NCBI GenBank assembly: GCA_029259915.1
Contig: JAJDED010000033.1
Span: 1 to 64,000 of the forward strand
DNA length: 64,000 nucleotides
Source of the DNA: Planctomycetota bacterium
GTDB lineage: Bacteria; Planctomycetota; Planctomycetia; Pirellulales; Lacipirellulaceae
Direction: 5' to 3'
Numbering within the stretch: the first letter of the stretch is position 1; the number at the start of each line of letters is the position of its first letter. The translations under genes were made by a program, and so were the position numbers. Under the pieces are notes generated by a model. That model had not been told where the DNA came from. It made no database searches and was given only the letters and a program-made list of their open reading frames with translations. This document shows positions 17,069-25,993 of the stretch, piece by piece.

Positions 17069-19269
17069 CACTCCCGAAACCATCGCTTTTCCGGGATTTA
17101 TTCCTGGCACTGTGGGCCGTGTACTCACTTTCCCTGTCGGCCATTGCACAAAATGACAACGACGAGAAAGCATCGTTCGACGCTGCTGCCACGCGCAGCC
17201 CTGCCGTGGCGGCTGTACTCGACATGCCGCACGAATCGCCCGCCGAACGGCTCGGCGCTGTGTTCACGCTGCTGGACCTCGGCGAACTTGAAGTCGCCGC
17301 GGCTCTATTGAAACCTGTAATTCAACTAGACTTAGACAATAAAGCATGCGCCGGTTTGGTCGAAAAATTTGGCACGGCCCGCTTTCTGAATTTGGCCCGG
17401 CGAGACAAAACCGCCTCGGCAGATGAGGGTTCGCCACTTGCGGGGGCTAGAAAGTTTGTGCAGCGCTGTCTTCAGTCGGCTGCCGAATATTCGCAAAGCC
17501 CCGAGCGACTTGCCTCGCTGGTGGCAAAGCTAAACGATCAAGCAGCCGAGGCACGCAACGCCGCCCGAGTCGATTTGTCGGTCACCGGCACCGCGGGCGC
17601 CAAAGCCTGTTTGGAAGCTCTTGCTAACGAAAAGAACGAACTCCGGCGCGCGAATCTCATGCTGGCGCTTGCGAAAATGCGCCCTGAGGTCGATCCGCTG
17701 TTGCTGGCCATTTTAGCTGACGGTCGGGGACAATTGCTCCGCGACGTGGCTGAGCTTTCGGGACACATTGGCTTTCTCGATGCGGCACCGCTGTTGGGAG
17801 CGGTTGCTATAGGCGACGATGCCGACTCCGCCACGGCAGCGCAACTTGCCTTGGAAGCACTGGGGCTTCCTCGGCCCGATGCGGATGATGCCCGGGCACT
17901 TTTGAAAAGTGAAATCGAACGGCTTGAAGCGGGCGTTGGCGCCGACCGCAGGGCATCGTGGGACGACGTTGCTCCATGGTGGGACTTTGCAGGTGACCGA
18001 GGCAAACTGATTGCGGAAAATTTCTCGTCGGATGACCGGCAGTTTCTGGCAATCGCCCGATTGGCCAGAGTGCTGACCAGTCTGCCGGGTGCTTTGCCAG
18101 AAGATCGCCAATTGGCGCTCGTATATGCCTTCGAGGTGACTGGCAAATTCAATCGGTCGCTACCCCCGGCGATGGCGACGTTCACCGATTCACTTAGCAC
18201 CCAGGCCTTGAGTGGCACGCTCGGCTTAGCCGTCCATCGTAATCGAATCGCCGCGGCCATCTCTTGCGTAGAATTACTGGGACAACGTGCCGATGGGGCT
18301 GCTCTCTCATCGTTCGACGGCCGACCGACGCCACTAGCGGAGGCGGTTGCGCATGCCGACCGAGGCTTGCGGTTTGCGGCGCTCTCGGCTGTGATGAAAC
18401 TTTCTCCCTCGAAATCGTTTGCCGGAGCGAGCCACGTTCCGCAGGCTTTGTGGGACTTTGCGGCTGGGCCTGGCGCGCCGCAGGCTATTGCGGCTTCGCC
18501 AGTTGCAACACGTGCCAGTGATTGGGCTGGCCAATTGCGCGCATTGGGTTTCGATGCCACGCCGACTCGCACCGGTAGCGAAACCCTAAAAACTGCGCAT
18601 GCTTCGCCCCGCTTGGCCTTGGTTCTGGTCGACAGCGATATCGGTCGGCCGCTGTTGCGTGAAACCCTGTACCAAATCCGTTCGAGTGGCGCGATGGCCC
18701 GCGTACCGGTGGCGATACTTAGCAGTTTGCCTCATCTTGAGCGGGCAAGGCGGATGGCGGAAAACGACCCACTGCTGCTGGCCATTGCGCGTCCTCATGA
18801 CGACGACGCGATGAAGAACATCGTTGGGCAGATCGAGAAACTTCACCCGCTGCCTTCTCCAGAACTACGGATGCAGCAGGCAACCAGCGCGCTGGAATGG
18901 ATCGCCGAACTCCTGAAAGCGGGGCATCCTTATGACGAACTGCTTCGCAACTCGGGGCAAATCGACTGGGCTTTAAACACTGCCGAGCTTGCGGAGCCAG
19001 CGCTCGACGTGCTTTCGCTGCTTGGCACGGCACAGAGTCAACGCTCGCTCGTCGATTTCGTGAGCAATCGAACCGTTTCCTTGGAACTTCGCCAACAGGC
19101 GGTTTCGGCATTTGCGAGTAGCGTTTCACGCTATGGAAAATTGCTCACCCCCAGTGAGATTACCCAACAATTCGATCGCTACAATGCCAGCGAAACTGCC
19201 GACAAAGATACCCAGCGTGTGCTGGGCCAGTTGCTCGATATCCTGGAAGACAAACCCCTTGGGCCGTAG
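17065..19269 (+). CDS. Secreted repeat protein with receiver-like domain
   Basis: A 734-residue protein starting with GTG inside the argH stop (GTGA). It has an N-terminal signal-like helix ([17 protein letters not shown]). The first 450 residues are Ala/Leu-rich helical pairs like HEAT or ARM repeats (for example [40 protein letters not shown]). Around residues 510-590 a segment ([20 protein letters not shown]...VPVAILSSL) has the shape of a receiver domain without the usual phospho-Asp and Lys set. It may be a protein-protein scaffold. Coupling to argH and proximity to the sigma-54 activator suggest only co-expression. Confidence 0.65.
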   Translation: MTLPKPSLFRDLFLALWAVYSLSLSAIAQNDNDEKASFDAAATRSPAVAAVLDMPHESPAERLGAVFTLLDLGELEVAAALLKPVIQLDLDNKACAGLVEKFGTARFLNLARRDKTASADEGSPLAGARKFVQRCLQSAAEYSQSPERLASLVAKLNDQAAEARNAARVDLSVTGTAGAKACLEALANEKNELRRANLMLALAKMRPEVDPLLLAILADGRGQLLRDVAELSGHIGFLDAAPLLGAVAIGDDADSATAAQLALEALGLPRPDADDARALLKSEIERLEAGVGADRRASWDDVAPWWDFAGDRGKLIAENFSSDDRQFLAIARLARVLTSLPGALPEDRQLALVYAFEVTGKFNRSLPPAMATFTDSLSTQALSGTLGLAVHRNRIAAAISCVELLGQRADGAALSSFDGRPTPLAEAVAHADRGLRFAALSAVMKLSPSKSFAGASHVPQALWDFAAGPGAPQAIAASPVATRASDWAGQLRALGFDATPTRTGSETLKTAHASPRLALVLVDSDIGRPLLRETLYQIRSSGAMARVPVAILSSLPHLERARRMAENDPLLLAIARPHDDDAMKNIVGQIEKLHPLPSPELRMQQATSALEWIAELLKAGHPYDELLRNSGQIDWALNTAELAEPALDVLSLLGTAQSQRSLVDFVSNRTVSLELRQQAVSAFASSVSRYGKLLTPSEITQQFDRYNASETADKDTQRVLGQLLDILEDKPLGP

Positions 19270-19274
19270 GACCA

Positions 19275-20357
19275 ATGACCCCCACGCCCAGCGCCGACAA
19301 CTCGAAAACGCCTGCCGCAGAAAATCCGGCATGCGCACCTCTACCCAGCATTATTGGGTCGAGCGCCGCGATGGCGGAGGTGTATCGGATTACCCGCCAA
19401 GTAGCGCGGTCACAAGCTTCCGTGTTACTGTTGGGCGAAACCGGCACGGGCAAGGAATTGATCGCCCATGCGGTTCACGAATTAAGCAGCCGTCGCGACC
19501 GACCGTTCGTGCGGGTCAACTGCGGTGCACTCAGCGAGAATTTGCTCGAAAGCGAACTGTTTGGTCACGTTCGCGGGGCATTCACCGGAGCGATTGACAA
19601 TCGCACGGGCCGGTTCGAAGCGGCTCATAAGGGAACGATTTTTCTCGACGAGATCAATTCCACGTCGCTCCACCTGCAAGTGAAACTGCTGCGCGTGCTG
19701 CAAGAGCGCGAATTTGAACGCGTTGGCGACACTCGCACCGTGCAAGTCGATACGCGAGTGATCACCGCTAGCAATCGCGATTTACTCGACCTGGCCACCG
19801 AAGGGCTATTCCGCGAAGACTTGTTCTACCGGCTGAACGTAGTGCCGATTTACCTCCCCCCCTTGCGGGAGCGCACTGGAGATATTCCGGAACTGGTGGC
19901 CCATTTCCTCAACACCTATAATGAGCAGAACGACCGTTACGTCGCCCATATTGATCCGCGCGCTATGGACGCCCTGCAACAGTACGCCTGGCCCGGCAAT
20001 GTGCGAGAGTTGCAGAATTACGTGGAGCGCGCTGTCGTGATGGCTCCCGGCGATGAGCTTACTGCGGATTTACTTCCCGAAGTGGTCACCACTGGCCGTG
20101 CCCCCAGGACGTTGGGCGCCCGCGCCGTGGATTTTGATTCCCTGGCCGAGGAGCTGGTAGAAGTCGGCTTGAACGGCGTCGACGAATCGGCGGACAACTT
20201 GCATGGACGGATCGTCGATCACGTAGAACGCGAAGTGATCGCCCAAGTGATGTCGCGGTGCGACCATGTGCAAATCAAAGCGGCCGCGCGTCTGGGCATC
20301 AATCGCAACACGCTTCACAAGAAACTCATACAATACGGACTAGAAGGCGAGTCCTAG
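19275..20357 (+). CDS. Sigma-54 dependent transcriptional activator without receiver
   Basis: A 360-residue enhancer-binding protein. The AAA+ domain starts near residue 25, with Walker A GETGTGKE (54-61), the sigma-54 contact loop GAFTGA (101-106), Walker B GTIFLDEI (about 123) and the [10 protein letters not shown] motif. A Fis-type helix-turn-helix ends the protein ([24 protein letters not shown]). There is no N-terminal sensory or receiver domain, only about 25 disordered residues, so activity must be controlled by another protein, as with PspF or HrpR. It lies 5 bases after the repeat protein, which could be that partner. Confidence 0.92.
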   Translation: MTPTPSADNSKTPAAENPACAPLPSIIGSSAAMAEVYRITRQVARSQASVLLLGETGTGKELIAHAVHELSSRRDRPFVRVNCGALSENLLESELFGHVRGAFTGAIDNRTGRFEAAHKGTIFLDEINSTSLHLQVKLLRVLQEREFERVGDTRTVQVDTRVITASNRDLLDLATEGLFREDLFYRLNVVPIYLPPLRERTGDIPELVAHFLNTYNEQNDRYVAHIDPRAMDALQQYAWPGNVRELQNYVERAVVMAPGDELTADLLPEVVTTGRAPRTLGARAVDFDSLAEELVEVGLNGVDESADNLHGRIVDHVEREVIAQVMSRCDHVQIKAAARLGINRNTLHKKLIQYGLEGES

Positions 20358-20396
20358 AGAACGCTGTTTTAACGCCCGCTTGCTGAGTTCGAACGC

Positions 20397-20402
20397 TATA
20401 AT
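20397..20402 (+). promoter_or_regulatory. TATAAT -10 box upstream of ccsA/hemX
   Basis: A perfect -10 hexamer lies 20 bases before the ATG of the ccsA-like gene. No good -35 lies 16-18 bases upstream. Any transcript from it would have a very short leader of about 12 bases. Confidence 0.35.
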
Positions 20403-20421
20403 AAACTGCGGGTAAACGACC

Positions 20422-21294
20422 ATGGATTCCGGCATCAACATGATTTGTTTCGGCGCGTGCTATGCCATAGCGCTTGCGTTGGAGCTTTCGGGGCTGTGGA
20501 CGCGGATTCGGCTGCGCCGGGTGGCGTGTCTGATGGTCACCGCGGCGGGGCTGGTGGCCCACACCTGGTATCTGGGCAAACGTGTCGCAGAATTGCCGGC
20601 AGCACCATTGGCCAGCCATCACGACTGGTATCTGCTAGCCGCCTGGGTGTTAACGACAATCTATGTGGGAACTCTTTTTTACTATCCCAAGAAGTCGCTC
20701 GGGGTGTTTCTCCTGCCGGCCATTCTGGCGCTGGTGGGCGCGGCAAGTTTGGCGGCCACCAAACCATTGGCCTCGTTCGAAGCACCGCGTGTCTGGGGAT
20801 TGGTGCATGGTGTGTTTCTTATGTTAGGCACGGTAGCGGTGCTGCTGGGATTTGTGGCGGGGCTGATGTACTTGATGCAGAGCTCTCGAATTAAAAACAA
20901 AACGTTGGCTAGTGGCAGGCTTCGACTGCCTAGCCTCGAATGGCTCGAGCGTGCCAACAGCCGAGCACTGGGAACTGCAACTGTGCTTGTTGGCGGTGGT
21001 TTTATTACCGGCATATTGAGCCGCTTGGCCCAGCAGGGCGACCGTGGGTTCGTTCCCTGGTCGGACCCTGTAGTGCTCAGCCTGACGGCCATGATGGGCT
21101 GGCTAATAATCGCCGAGGTGTTCCGACTGATTTATCCGGCCGCTCGCCAGGGCCGGAAAGTGGCTTATCTGACCATCGCTGCTTTCGTCTTTTTGATATT
21201 GGTTCTAGCCATCATGACGTTTGGTGGCGACTCGCTTCATTTCAAGAGCGAGACTATCGGCCAAGCGGCGCCGACCGCGGGAGGGCCGACATGA
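20422..21294 (+). CDS. CcsA/HemX-like cytochrome c assembly membrane protein
   Basis: A 290-residue protein with about eight membrane helices, of the CcsA/CcmC/HemX superfamily. The segment WGLVHGVFLMLGTVAVLLGFVAGLMYL near residues 130-157 and the HDWY motif near residue 70 fit the HemX branch; the full WWD haem-handling motif is not seen. In Bacillus, HemX is encoded next to hemA and influences HemA level. Here the stop overlaps the hemA ATG (ATGA), so a role around haem synthesis is favoured over cytochrome assembly. Confidence 0.8.
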   Translation: MDSGINMICFGACYAIALALELSGLWTRIRLRRVACLMVTAAGLVAHTWYLGKRVAELPAAPLASHHDWYLLAAWVLTTIYVGTLFYYPKKSLGVFLLPAILALVGAASLAATKPLASFEAPRVWGLVHGVFLMLGTVAVLLGFVAGLMYLMQSSRIKNKTLASGRLRLPSLEWLERANSRALGTATVLVGGGFITGILSRLAQQGDRGFVPWSDPVVLSLTAMMGWLIIAEVFRLIYPAARQGRKVAYLTIAAFVFLILVLAIMTFGGDSLHFKSETIGQAAPTAGGPT

Positions 21295-22568
21295 ACTTGC
21301 GTATGATCGGCTGGTCGCATCACGAGGCAAAGCTCGATGTTCGGCAAATGTTGGTCTTCGACCCCGCACAGACGGCGCATGCGCTGGGCGCCTGGCAGCA
21401 ACGCTTTCCCCAATCTGAATTGGTGCTTGTTTCCACGTGTAATCGGGTAGAGCTTTATTCTGCATGCAAAGATGAGAATCGCTTGCCCACGGCAGACGCC
21501 CTGATCGATGCGATTCTCTCCTACCATAATTTATCGCGTGAACAATATGCAGAGTGCTTGTCAACTTTTTCTCAGCGCGAGGTGGTGCAGCACATCTATC
21601 GGGTCGCGGCGAGCCTAGAAAGCATGGTGGTTGGCGAACCCCAGATCCTCGCCCAAGTGAAAGAAGCTTATCAATGCGCCCAGCAAGCAGGCACTACGGG
21701 ACCGTTGTTGCATGATGTGTTTCAAACCGCGTTACACACTGCAAAACGCATTACCAGCGAGACTTCGCTGCACAAGCATCGAGTAAGCATTCCAAGTGTG
21801 GCTATCGCCGAATTGGCCAGCTGTGTCTTCGAATCGTTTGACGGTAAGTATGTGCTTATCTTGGGTGCCGGCGAAATGGCCGAGGAAACTCTCCGCTACT
21901 TGCGCGATGCCGGCAGCCCCGAGATTCATGTCGTCAATCGCCATGAGGAGCGTGGCCGGCAGGTGGCAAAAAACTGGGGAGGCGACTTCCACCGGTGGGA
22001 AGATCTGTGGGACCAACTGGCCCGAGCCGACCTGGTTATCAGCACAACTTCGGCCGAGGAACCGATTGTTTCGACCGAAGCATTTGCCGAGCATGTCGAG
22101 CCCCGGCGTCATCAGCGTCCCTTGTTTATTTTGGATTTGGCTGTACCTCGCGATTTTAGCCCCGGGGTGGGTCAGGCCTTGGGTATTTATCTCTATTCGC
22201 TTGATGATTTAACGCAAGCTTGCCAGCGGAATGAAGCAGCACGCGCCGCCGAGCTCCCCGCGGCGGAAAAAATCATCACAGAAGAGGCCGACCGTTATTT
22301 TGCCAACGCACATTATCGGGCGACGGGGCCGGTCATTTCCGAGCTGCGTCGAGGCATGCACGAGCCAAAGAATGCGGAGTTATCCCGGCTGTTCAACAAG
22401 CTTCCCGAACTAGACGACCATGCCCGTCAGGAAATCGAGCAATTTGCGGATCGGCTTGTGAATAAGATGCTCCACCCGCCATTGGAATCGCTGCGCGACG
22501 CTTCGCAAAACGGGACACACCATGGACTGCTTGATGCGTTAAGGCGATTATTTCAGCTCGAAGATTAA
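21291..22568 (+). CDS. hemA: Glutamyl-tRNA reductase
   Basis: HemA reduces glutamyl-tRNA to glutamate-1-semialdehyde, the first step of C5 tetrapyrrole synthesis. The catalytic Cys50 is in STCNRVELY. The family block ESMVVGEPQILAQVKEAY follows, then the NADPH domain with ILGAGEMAEETLRYL and IHVVNRHEERGRQVA, and a C-terminal dimerisation helix. The length of 425 residues is usual. The frame is open about 350 bases upstream, but that part overlaps the ccsA-like gene. The ATG at 21291 matches the conserved N-terminus and forms an ATGA overlap. Confidence 0.96.
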   Translation: MNLRMIGWSHHEAKLDVRQMLVFDPAQTAHALGAWQQRFPQSELVLVSTCNRVELYSACKDENRLPTADALIDAILSYHNLSREQYAECLSTFSQREVVQHIYRVAASLESMVVGEPQILAQVKEAYQCAQQAGTTGPLLHDVFQTALHTAKRITSETSLHKHRVSIPSVAIAELASCVFESFDGKYVLILGAGEMAEETLRYLRDAGSPEIHVVNRHEERGRQVAKNWGGDFHRWEDLWDQLARADLVISTTSAEEPIVSTEAFAEHVEPRRHQRPLFILDLAVPRDFSPGVGQALGIYLYSLDDLTQACQRNEAARAAELPAAEKIITEEADRYFANAHYRATGPVISELRRGMHEPKNAELSRLFNKLPELDDHARQEIEQFADRLVNKMLHPPLESLRDASQNGTHHGLLDALRRLFQLED

Positions 22569-22593
22569 TGCAAGCCGCTTGCCCTGGATTGCG

Positions 22594-23049
22594 CTACTCG
22601 TCTTCTTCCTCTTCGTCTTCATATTCGTACTCGAACTCTTCCCCGTCCTCGTCGTCCTCGTCTTCGTACTCTTCTTCGAGAGCGTCGTCTTCGTCTTCAA
22701 GCTCCGAATCGTCGTCAACCTCTTCCCACTCGTCATCGAGCTCTTCTTCGAGGTCGTCATCTTCTTCGTCCTCGCCGTCCTCTAACTCATCAAAATCATC
22801 TTCTTCCTCGTCTTCCTCGAAATCTCCATCTTCGTCTTCGGTCTCGTCCTCATCTTCGTATTCGTACTCGTATTCGTACTCGTATTCATCATCGTTGTCA
22901 TCGTCGGTTTCTTCGTCTTCACACTCGTCGTCTTTGGCGTCGCTACAAATTGTTGCCGGAGTGCAAACGCCCCCGAATTCGGTGGCCGTCGACCACCCCC
23001 ATTCGGCCCAAAGAGAGACCTTCTCAGCGACACATTCAATGGACTGCAC
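22594..23049 (-). CDS. Extremely acidic D/E/Y-rich protein
   Basis: A 151-residue protein. A normal-looking N-terminus (CVAEKVSLWAEWGWSTATEFGG...) of about 40 residues is followed by about 110 residues made almost only of Asp, Glu and Tyr, with short periods such as YEYEYEYE. A GTG start at 23049 has AAGGAG 7 bases upstream on the minus strand. This strong site is the main reason to believe this strand rather than the Ser-rich frame opposite. The tail could bind cations or basic proteins, or mimic nucleic acid; I do not assign a function. It is followed by hemA on the other strand and preceded by scpB. Confidence 0.7.
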   Translation of the reverse strand: MQSIECVAEKVSLWAEWGWSTATEFGGVCTPATICSDAKDDECEDEETDDDNDDEYEYEYEYEYEDEDETEDEDGDFEEDEEEDDFDELEDGEDEEDDDLEEELDDEWEEVDDDSELEDEDDALEEEYEDEDDEDGEEFEYEYEDEEEEDE

Positions 23050-23115
23050 GTTTATGCTCCTTAGCAATTCCCAAAGCGAAAAGCACTGCCCCCGAGCAAC
23101 TTAGCTCAGGCAACC

Positions 23116-23802
23116 TTAGCGACTTGCTCCGACGCTAAGAATTTGATCGATTGAAGGCAGTTGTTCCAAGCGGCGGAGACCAAAAACTTGCAAAAAGTTT
23201 TTGGTTGTGCCGTACAGGAAGGGCCGACCGAGCTCTTCCGCTCGCCCGACAATACGCAATAAATCACGTTCCATCAACACTCTCAGGATTTCTCCGCACT
23301 GAACACCCCGAATTCCCTCGATTTCTGCTCGCATCACCGGTTGCCGGTAGGCTACAACCGAAAGGGTTTCCATCGCCGGCGCGGAAAGCCGCAAAGGGTC
23401 CGTGCCACCGTGAAATCGCCGTATCCAGTCGGCAAGTTGCGGTCGGGTGAGCAGCTGCACGCCTCCCGCCACGTCGACCACCTGCAGGGCACTCGCTCGC
23501 TGGTTGTACTGCTTACTGAGCTGTTTCACTAGCGTTCGAGCTTGGGTACCATCGGCCAAATTTGCTAGTTTGGCCAGTTTTCTTGTCGAGAGTGGTTCTC
23601 TGGCTAAAAAAAGCACCGTTTCTAGCCTGGCTAATTTTGCATCAATATCCTCTGGGCAATCGGCGACACGTCTTGATGGAGCTAGGCTCGCATGTCGGGC
23701 GGGGTGTCGTAAATCCATGCCGTCTGCTTGCGCAAAACCATGGCGATATCTCTGTGCCGCGCTCGATAATTGTCGACCTAGTGTTTGGTGGGTTTTACGC
23801 AT
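23116..23802 (-). CDS. scpB: Segregation and condensation protein B
   Basis: ScpB is the winged-helix (kite) subunit of the SMC-ScpAB condensin that organises the chromosome. The 228 residues contain DIDAKLARLETVLFLAREPLSTRKLAKLA and the hallmark LSAPAMETLSVVAYRQPVMRAEIEGIRGV, then LYGTTKNFLQVFGL near the end. The first 45 residues are an unconserved basic extension; a later ATG (residue 28) is an alternative start. No scpA is adjacent, which is unusual because the two are often paired. It lies about 4 kb from the presumed origin. Confidence 0.93.
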   Translation of the reverse strand: MRKTHQTLGRQLSSAAQRYRHGFAQADGMDLRHPARHASLAPSRRVADCPEDIDAKLARLETVLFLAREPLSTRKLAKLANLADGTQARTLVKQLSKQYNQRASALQVVDVAGGVQLLTRPQLADWIRRFHGGTDPLRLSAPAMETLSVVAYRQPVMRAEIEGIRGVQCGEILRVLMERDLLRIVGRAEELGRPFLYGTTKNFLQVFGLRRLEQLPSIDQILSVGASR

Positions 23803-23853
23803 CTTGACAAGTCGCAGTAGCTATTGGCTGTTGGAGGGGAGAGTCTGGTTGAA

Positions 23854-24363
23854 TTAGTGGTTAACGTGACGAGCAGTCTGCCAATGGGCCACTTCTACCA
23901 CCACCTGCTCGATCGAATCGAGCGGGCTGTTGGCCACCGCCTCGAATTGTTGGGTAAACTGTTGGTTTTTGACGAGAGGCATTGCGCAGCGGAACCGGAA
24001 AAGCTCGCCCGCCTGGCCCCACTTTTCAAGCGTGTATTGGCTGGCCCCGAGTGACCTGAGCTGTTCTAGGAGCGGTTCAGCACGTTCGGAAAGCGTCGAC
24101 TCCGCTGAAATCGTTACCGGCTGGTTGGCCACGGGCGCCATAAATGCGGGGGCCGGTTCGATGGCTGTCTGATATCGAGGGGCCGCTTTCGGCTGTTCGG
24201 GTCGACCTGTTGTTTGTTGCCAGCCTGTGGTCTCTTTGACAATTTCGATCACTCGATCCACCGCCTGCTGTGCCCCGGGGGGCAATGGTCCATAATAAAC
24301 CCAAGCGGCCGGTAAACCGACCAGCACAACCAACATCACAATCGCCCTAAGTAGCACCGCCAT
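23854..24363 (-). CDS. Membrane-anchored hypothetical protein
   Basis: A 169-residue protein with one N-terminal helix (LLRAIVMLVVLVGLPAAWVYYG, about residues 4-25), a Pro/Ala-rich linker and a C-terminal domain (LEQLRSLGASQYTLEKWGQAGELFRFRC) ending in EVAHWQTARHVNH. The C-terminal domain would lie in the periplasm. I do not recognise the family. It is just upstream of scpB on the same strand, with a gap of about 50 bases, and may be co-transcribed with it. Confidence 0.65.
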   Translation of the reverse strand: MAVLLRAIVMLVVLVGLPAAWVYYGPLPPGAQQAVDRVIEIVKETTGWQQTTGRPEQPKAAPRYQTAIEPAPAFMAPVANQPVTISAESTLSERAEPLLEQLRSLGASQYTLEKWGQAGELFRFRCAMPLVKNQQFTQQFEAVANSPLDSIEQVVVEVAHWQTARHVNH

Positions 24364-24489
24364 GGTGACCTCGTTTTCGAATAATTTTCAAACCCTGGCA
24401 CCCGGAATGTGATTCCAGGGAAACTGCCATGTTTGGCGGCGGATGATAGCTAGAGAAGATTTCTGCCCGCAATGGCAATTCTGGAGATG

Positions 24490-24514
24490 CTAGGGACTAG
24501 TTGCTAGGCGCTAG
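24490..24514. repeat. Degenerate CTAGGGACTAG tract
   Basis: CTAGGGACTAGTTGCTAGG and a further CTAG word lie between two divergent genes. It has the same CTAG character as the tract upstream of carB (12361-12387). Confidence 0.5.
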
Positions 24515-24568
24515 CAGATGTGGCTTGGCTGAGATATCCCATGGAAGCCTGTGCTGTTCATCTGGCGC

Positions 24569-24598
24569 CTGACAACCAAATTGTTTCGGCCCTATAAT
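24569..24598 (+). promoter_or_regulatory. Sigma-70 promoter giving a leaderless desulfurase mRNA
   Basis: CTGACA (24569-24574) and TATAAT (24593-24598) are 18 bases apart. The ATG of the cysteine desulfurase lies only 6 bases after the -10 box, about where transcription would begin, and there is no Shine-Dalgarno. A leaderless transcript is therefore predicted. Confidence 0.6.
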
Positions 24599-24604
24599 GC
24601 CAGC

Positions 24605-25783
24605 ATGAGCAGCCCTATTTATTTGGATCACAATGCCACCACGCCCATCCTGCCGGAAGTGGCTGATGCGGTGCGTGAGGCTTCTCTTAAGTACGGCGCA
24701 AACCCGGAAAGCCAGCACGAACTCGGCAGACAGGCGAGGCGTGCATTGGAAAATGCTCGCGAACGAATCGGCGAACTGCTGGGGGCCCGCGTGGGTCGGA
24801 GTGATGCAGATCAAATCGTTTTTACGAGCGGTGGCACGGAGGCCAACAATCTGGCCCTGCTGGGGCTAGCAGCAGAGCTTGCCCCTTCTGGCACGCAACA
24901 GGCTCACGCCCTGGTTTCCGCGATTGAGCATCCCAGCATCACAGAAACTGCTGCCGCTCTCAAAAGCCGGGGCTGGCAAATTGAAACTCCGCTGCCAAAT
25001 TCCGAAGGGTTCGTTGAATTGCAGAGTTTCGACGCGTTGCTGAATCCCGAAACTCAGTTGGTGTGCCTGATGCTAGCCAACAACGAAACTGGTGTCCTGC
25101 AGCCCGTTGCCGAGGTCGCGCAGCTCTGTGCTAGCCACGGCATTCCGCTGCATACCGATGCGGCTCAAGCGGTTGGCAAGCTGCCCGTGGATTTCAACGC
25201 TCTTGGCGCAACTTCCATGAGCTGCACTGCCCATAAATTCCAGGGACCACTTGGCATCGGAGTGCTCGTCGTCCGTCACGGCTGCAAGCTGCGCCCTATC
25301 GCTTACGGGGGCCATCAGCAGTCGGGCCTACGCCCCGGCACACAAAACGTGGCCCTTGCAATTGGTATGATGGTCGCTTTGGAAATTTGGCAGCGGGAAG
25401 CAGCCGCTCAGATAAAACGGATCGAGTCGTTGAGAGACCGCTTGGAACAGAAGATCATCGGCGATGTTCCTGAAGCGACGATCCTTGGAAACCTTGCCAG
25501 GCGGCTTCCCAATACATCAAATATCGCGTTTGTCGGCTTCGACCGGCAAGCAGTTGTGATGGCGCTGGACATGGCCGGCGTGGCTTGCTCCACGGGTTCG
25601 GCGTGCGCCAGCGGCTCCAGCGAACCCTCGCCTACGCTTGCCGCGATGGGTCTGGAAAATCGCGTGATTTCCGGTTCTGTGCGGTTTAGTCTGGGGCCCA
25701 CGAACACGCCGGCTGAAATCGACGAATCGGCTCTTCGCATCTCTTTGATATGCAAGCACTTACGACACGCCGAGAACTGTTAA
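24605..25783 (+). CDS. Cysteine desulfurase (NifS/IscS class I)
   Basis: This PLP enzyme takes sulfur from cysteine for Fe-S clusters and thiolated tRNA. The 392-residue protein has YLDHNATTP at the N-terminus, FTSGGTEANNLALLG (residues 73-87), the PLP-binding Lys211 in CTAHKFQGPLG, and the catalytic Cys near residue 333 in CSTGSACASG. That motif is of the IscS/NifS type and not SufS. No iscU, iscR or nifU is adjacent. The frame is open 54 bases upstream, but the conserved N-terminus starts at the ATG chosen. Confidence 0.93.
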   Translation: MSSPIYLDHNATTPILPEVADAVREASLKYGANPESQHELGRQARRALENARERIGELLGARVGRSDADQIVFTSGGTEANNLALLGLAAELAPSGTQQAHALVSAIEHPSITETAAALKSRGWQIETPLPNSEGFVELQSFDALLNPETQLVCLMLANNETGVLQPVAEVAQLCASHGIPLHTDAAQAVGKLPVDFNALGATSMSCTAHKFQGPLGIGVLVVRHGCKLRPIAYGGHQQSGLRPGTQNVALAIGMMVALEIWQREAAAQIKRIESLRDRLEQKIIGDVPEATILGNLARRLPNTSNIAFVGFDRQAVVMALDMAGVACSTGSACASGSSEPSPTLAAMGLENRVISGSVRFSLGPTNTPAEIDESALRISLICKHLRHAENC

Positions 25784-25993
25784 AAAATCGCCTTGGCTCC
25801 TCCCGAAATGGTGCGAAATCGGATACACTGGGGGCTTGGATTTTCGGCGGAATTTACAGCCCAATAATAGTTGCTTTTCGCAACGGTTTTCTTTGTATAT
25901 CTAGCTGTTGATGGGCCTCTCAAGAATTCGATTTCCGGCCGTTGCCGCGATAGTTTTGTGGCATTGGTTATGTTTTTTGACTAGCTTTTTTCT

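Noticed and set aside
17065..19269. Functional response-regulator receiver in the repeat protein
   Set aside because: The segment has the right hydrophobic pattern, but the phospho-Asp, acidic pair and Lys are not all in place.
22568..23104. Plus-strand frame of almost pure Ser/Tyr (178 residues)
   Set aside because: It is the mirror of the acidic minus-strand gene, has no Shine-Dalgarno, and its composition follows from the GAA/GAC/GAT-rich opposite strand.
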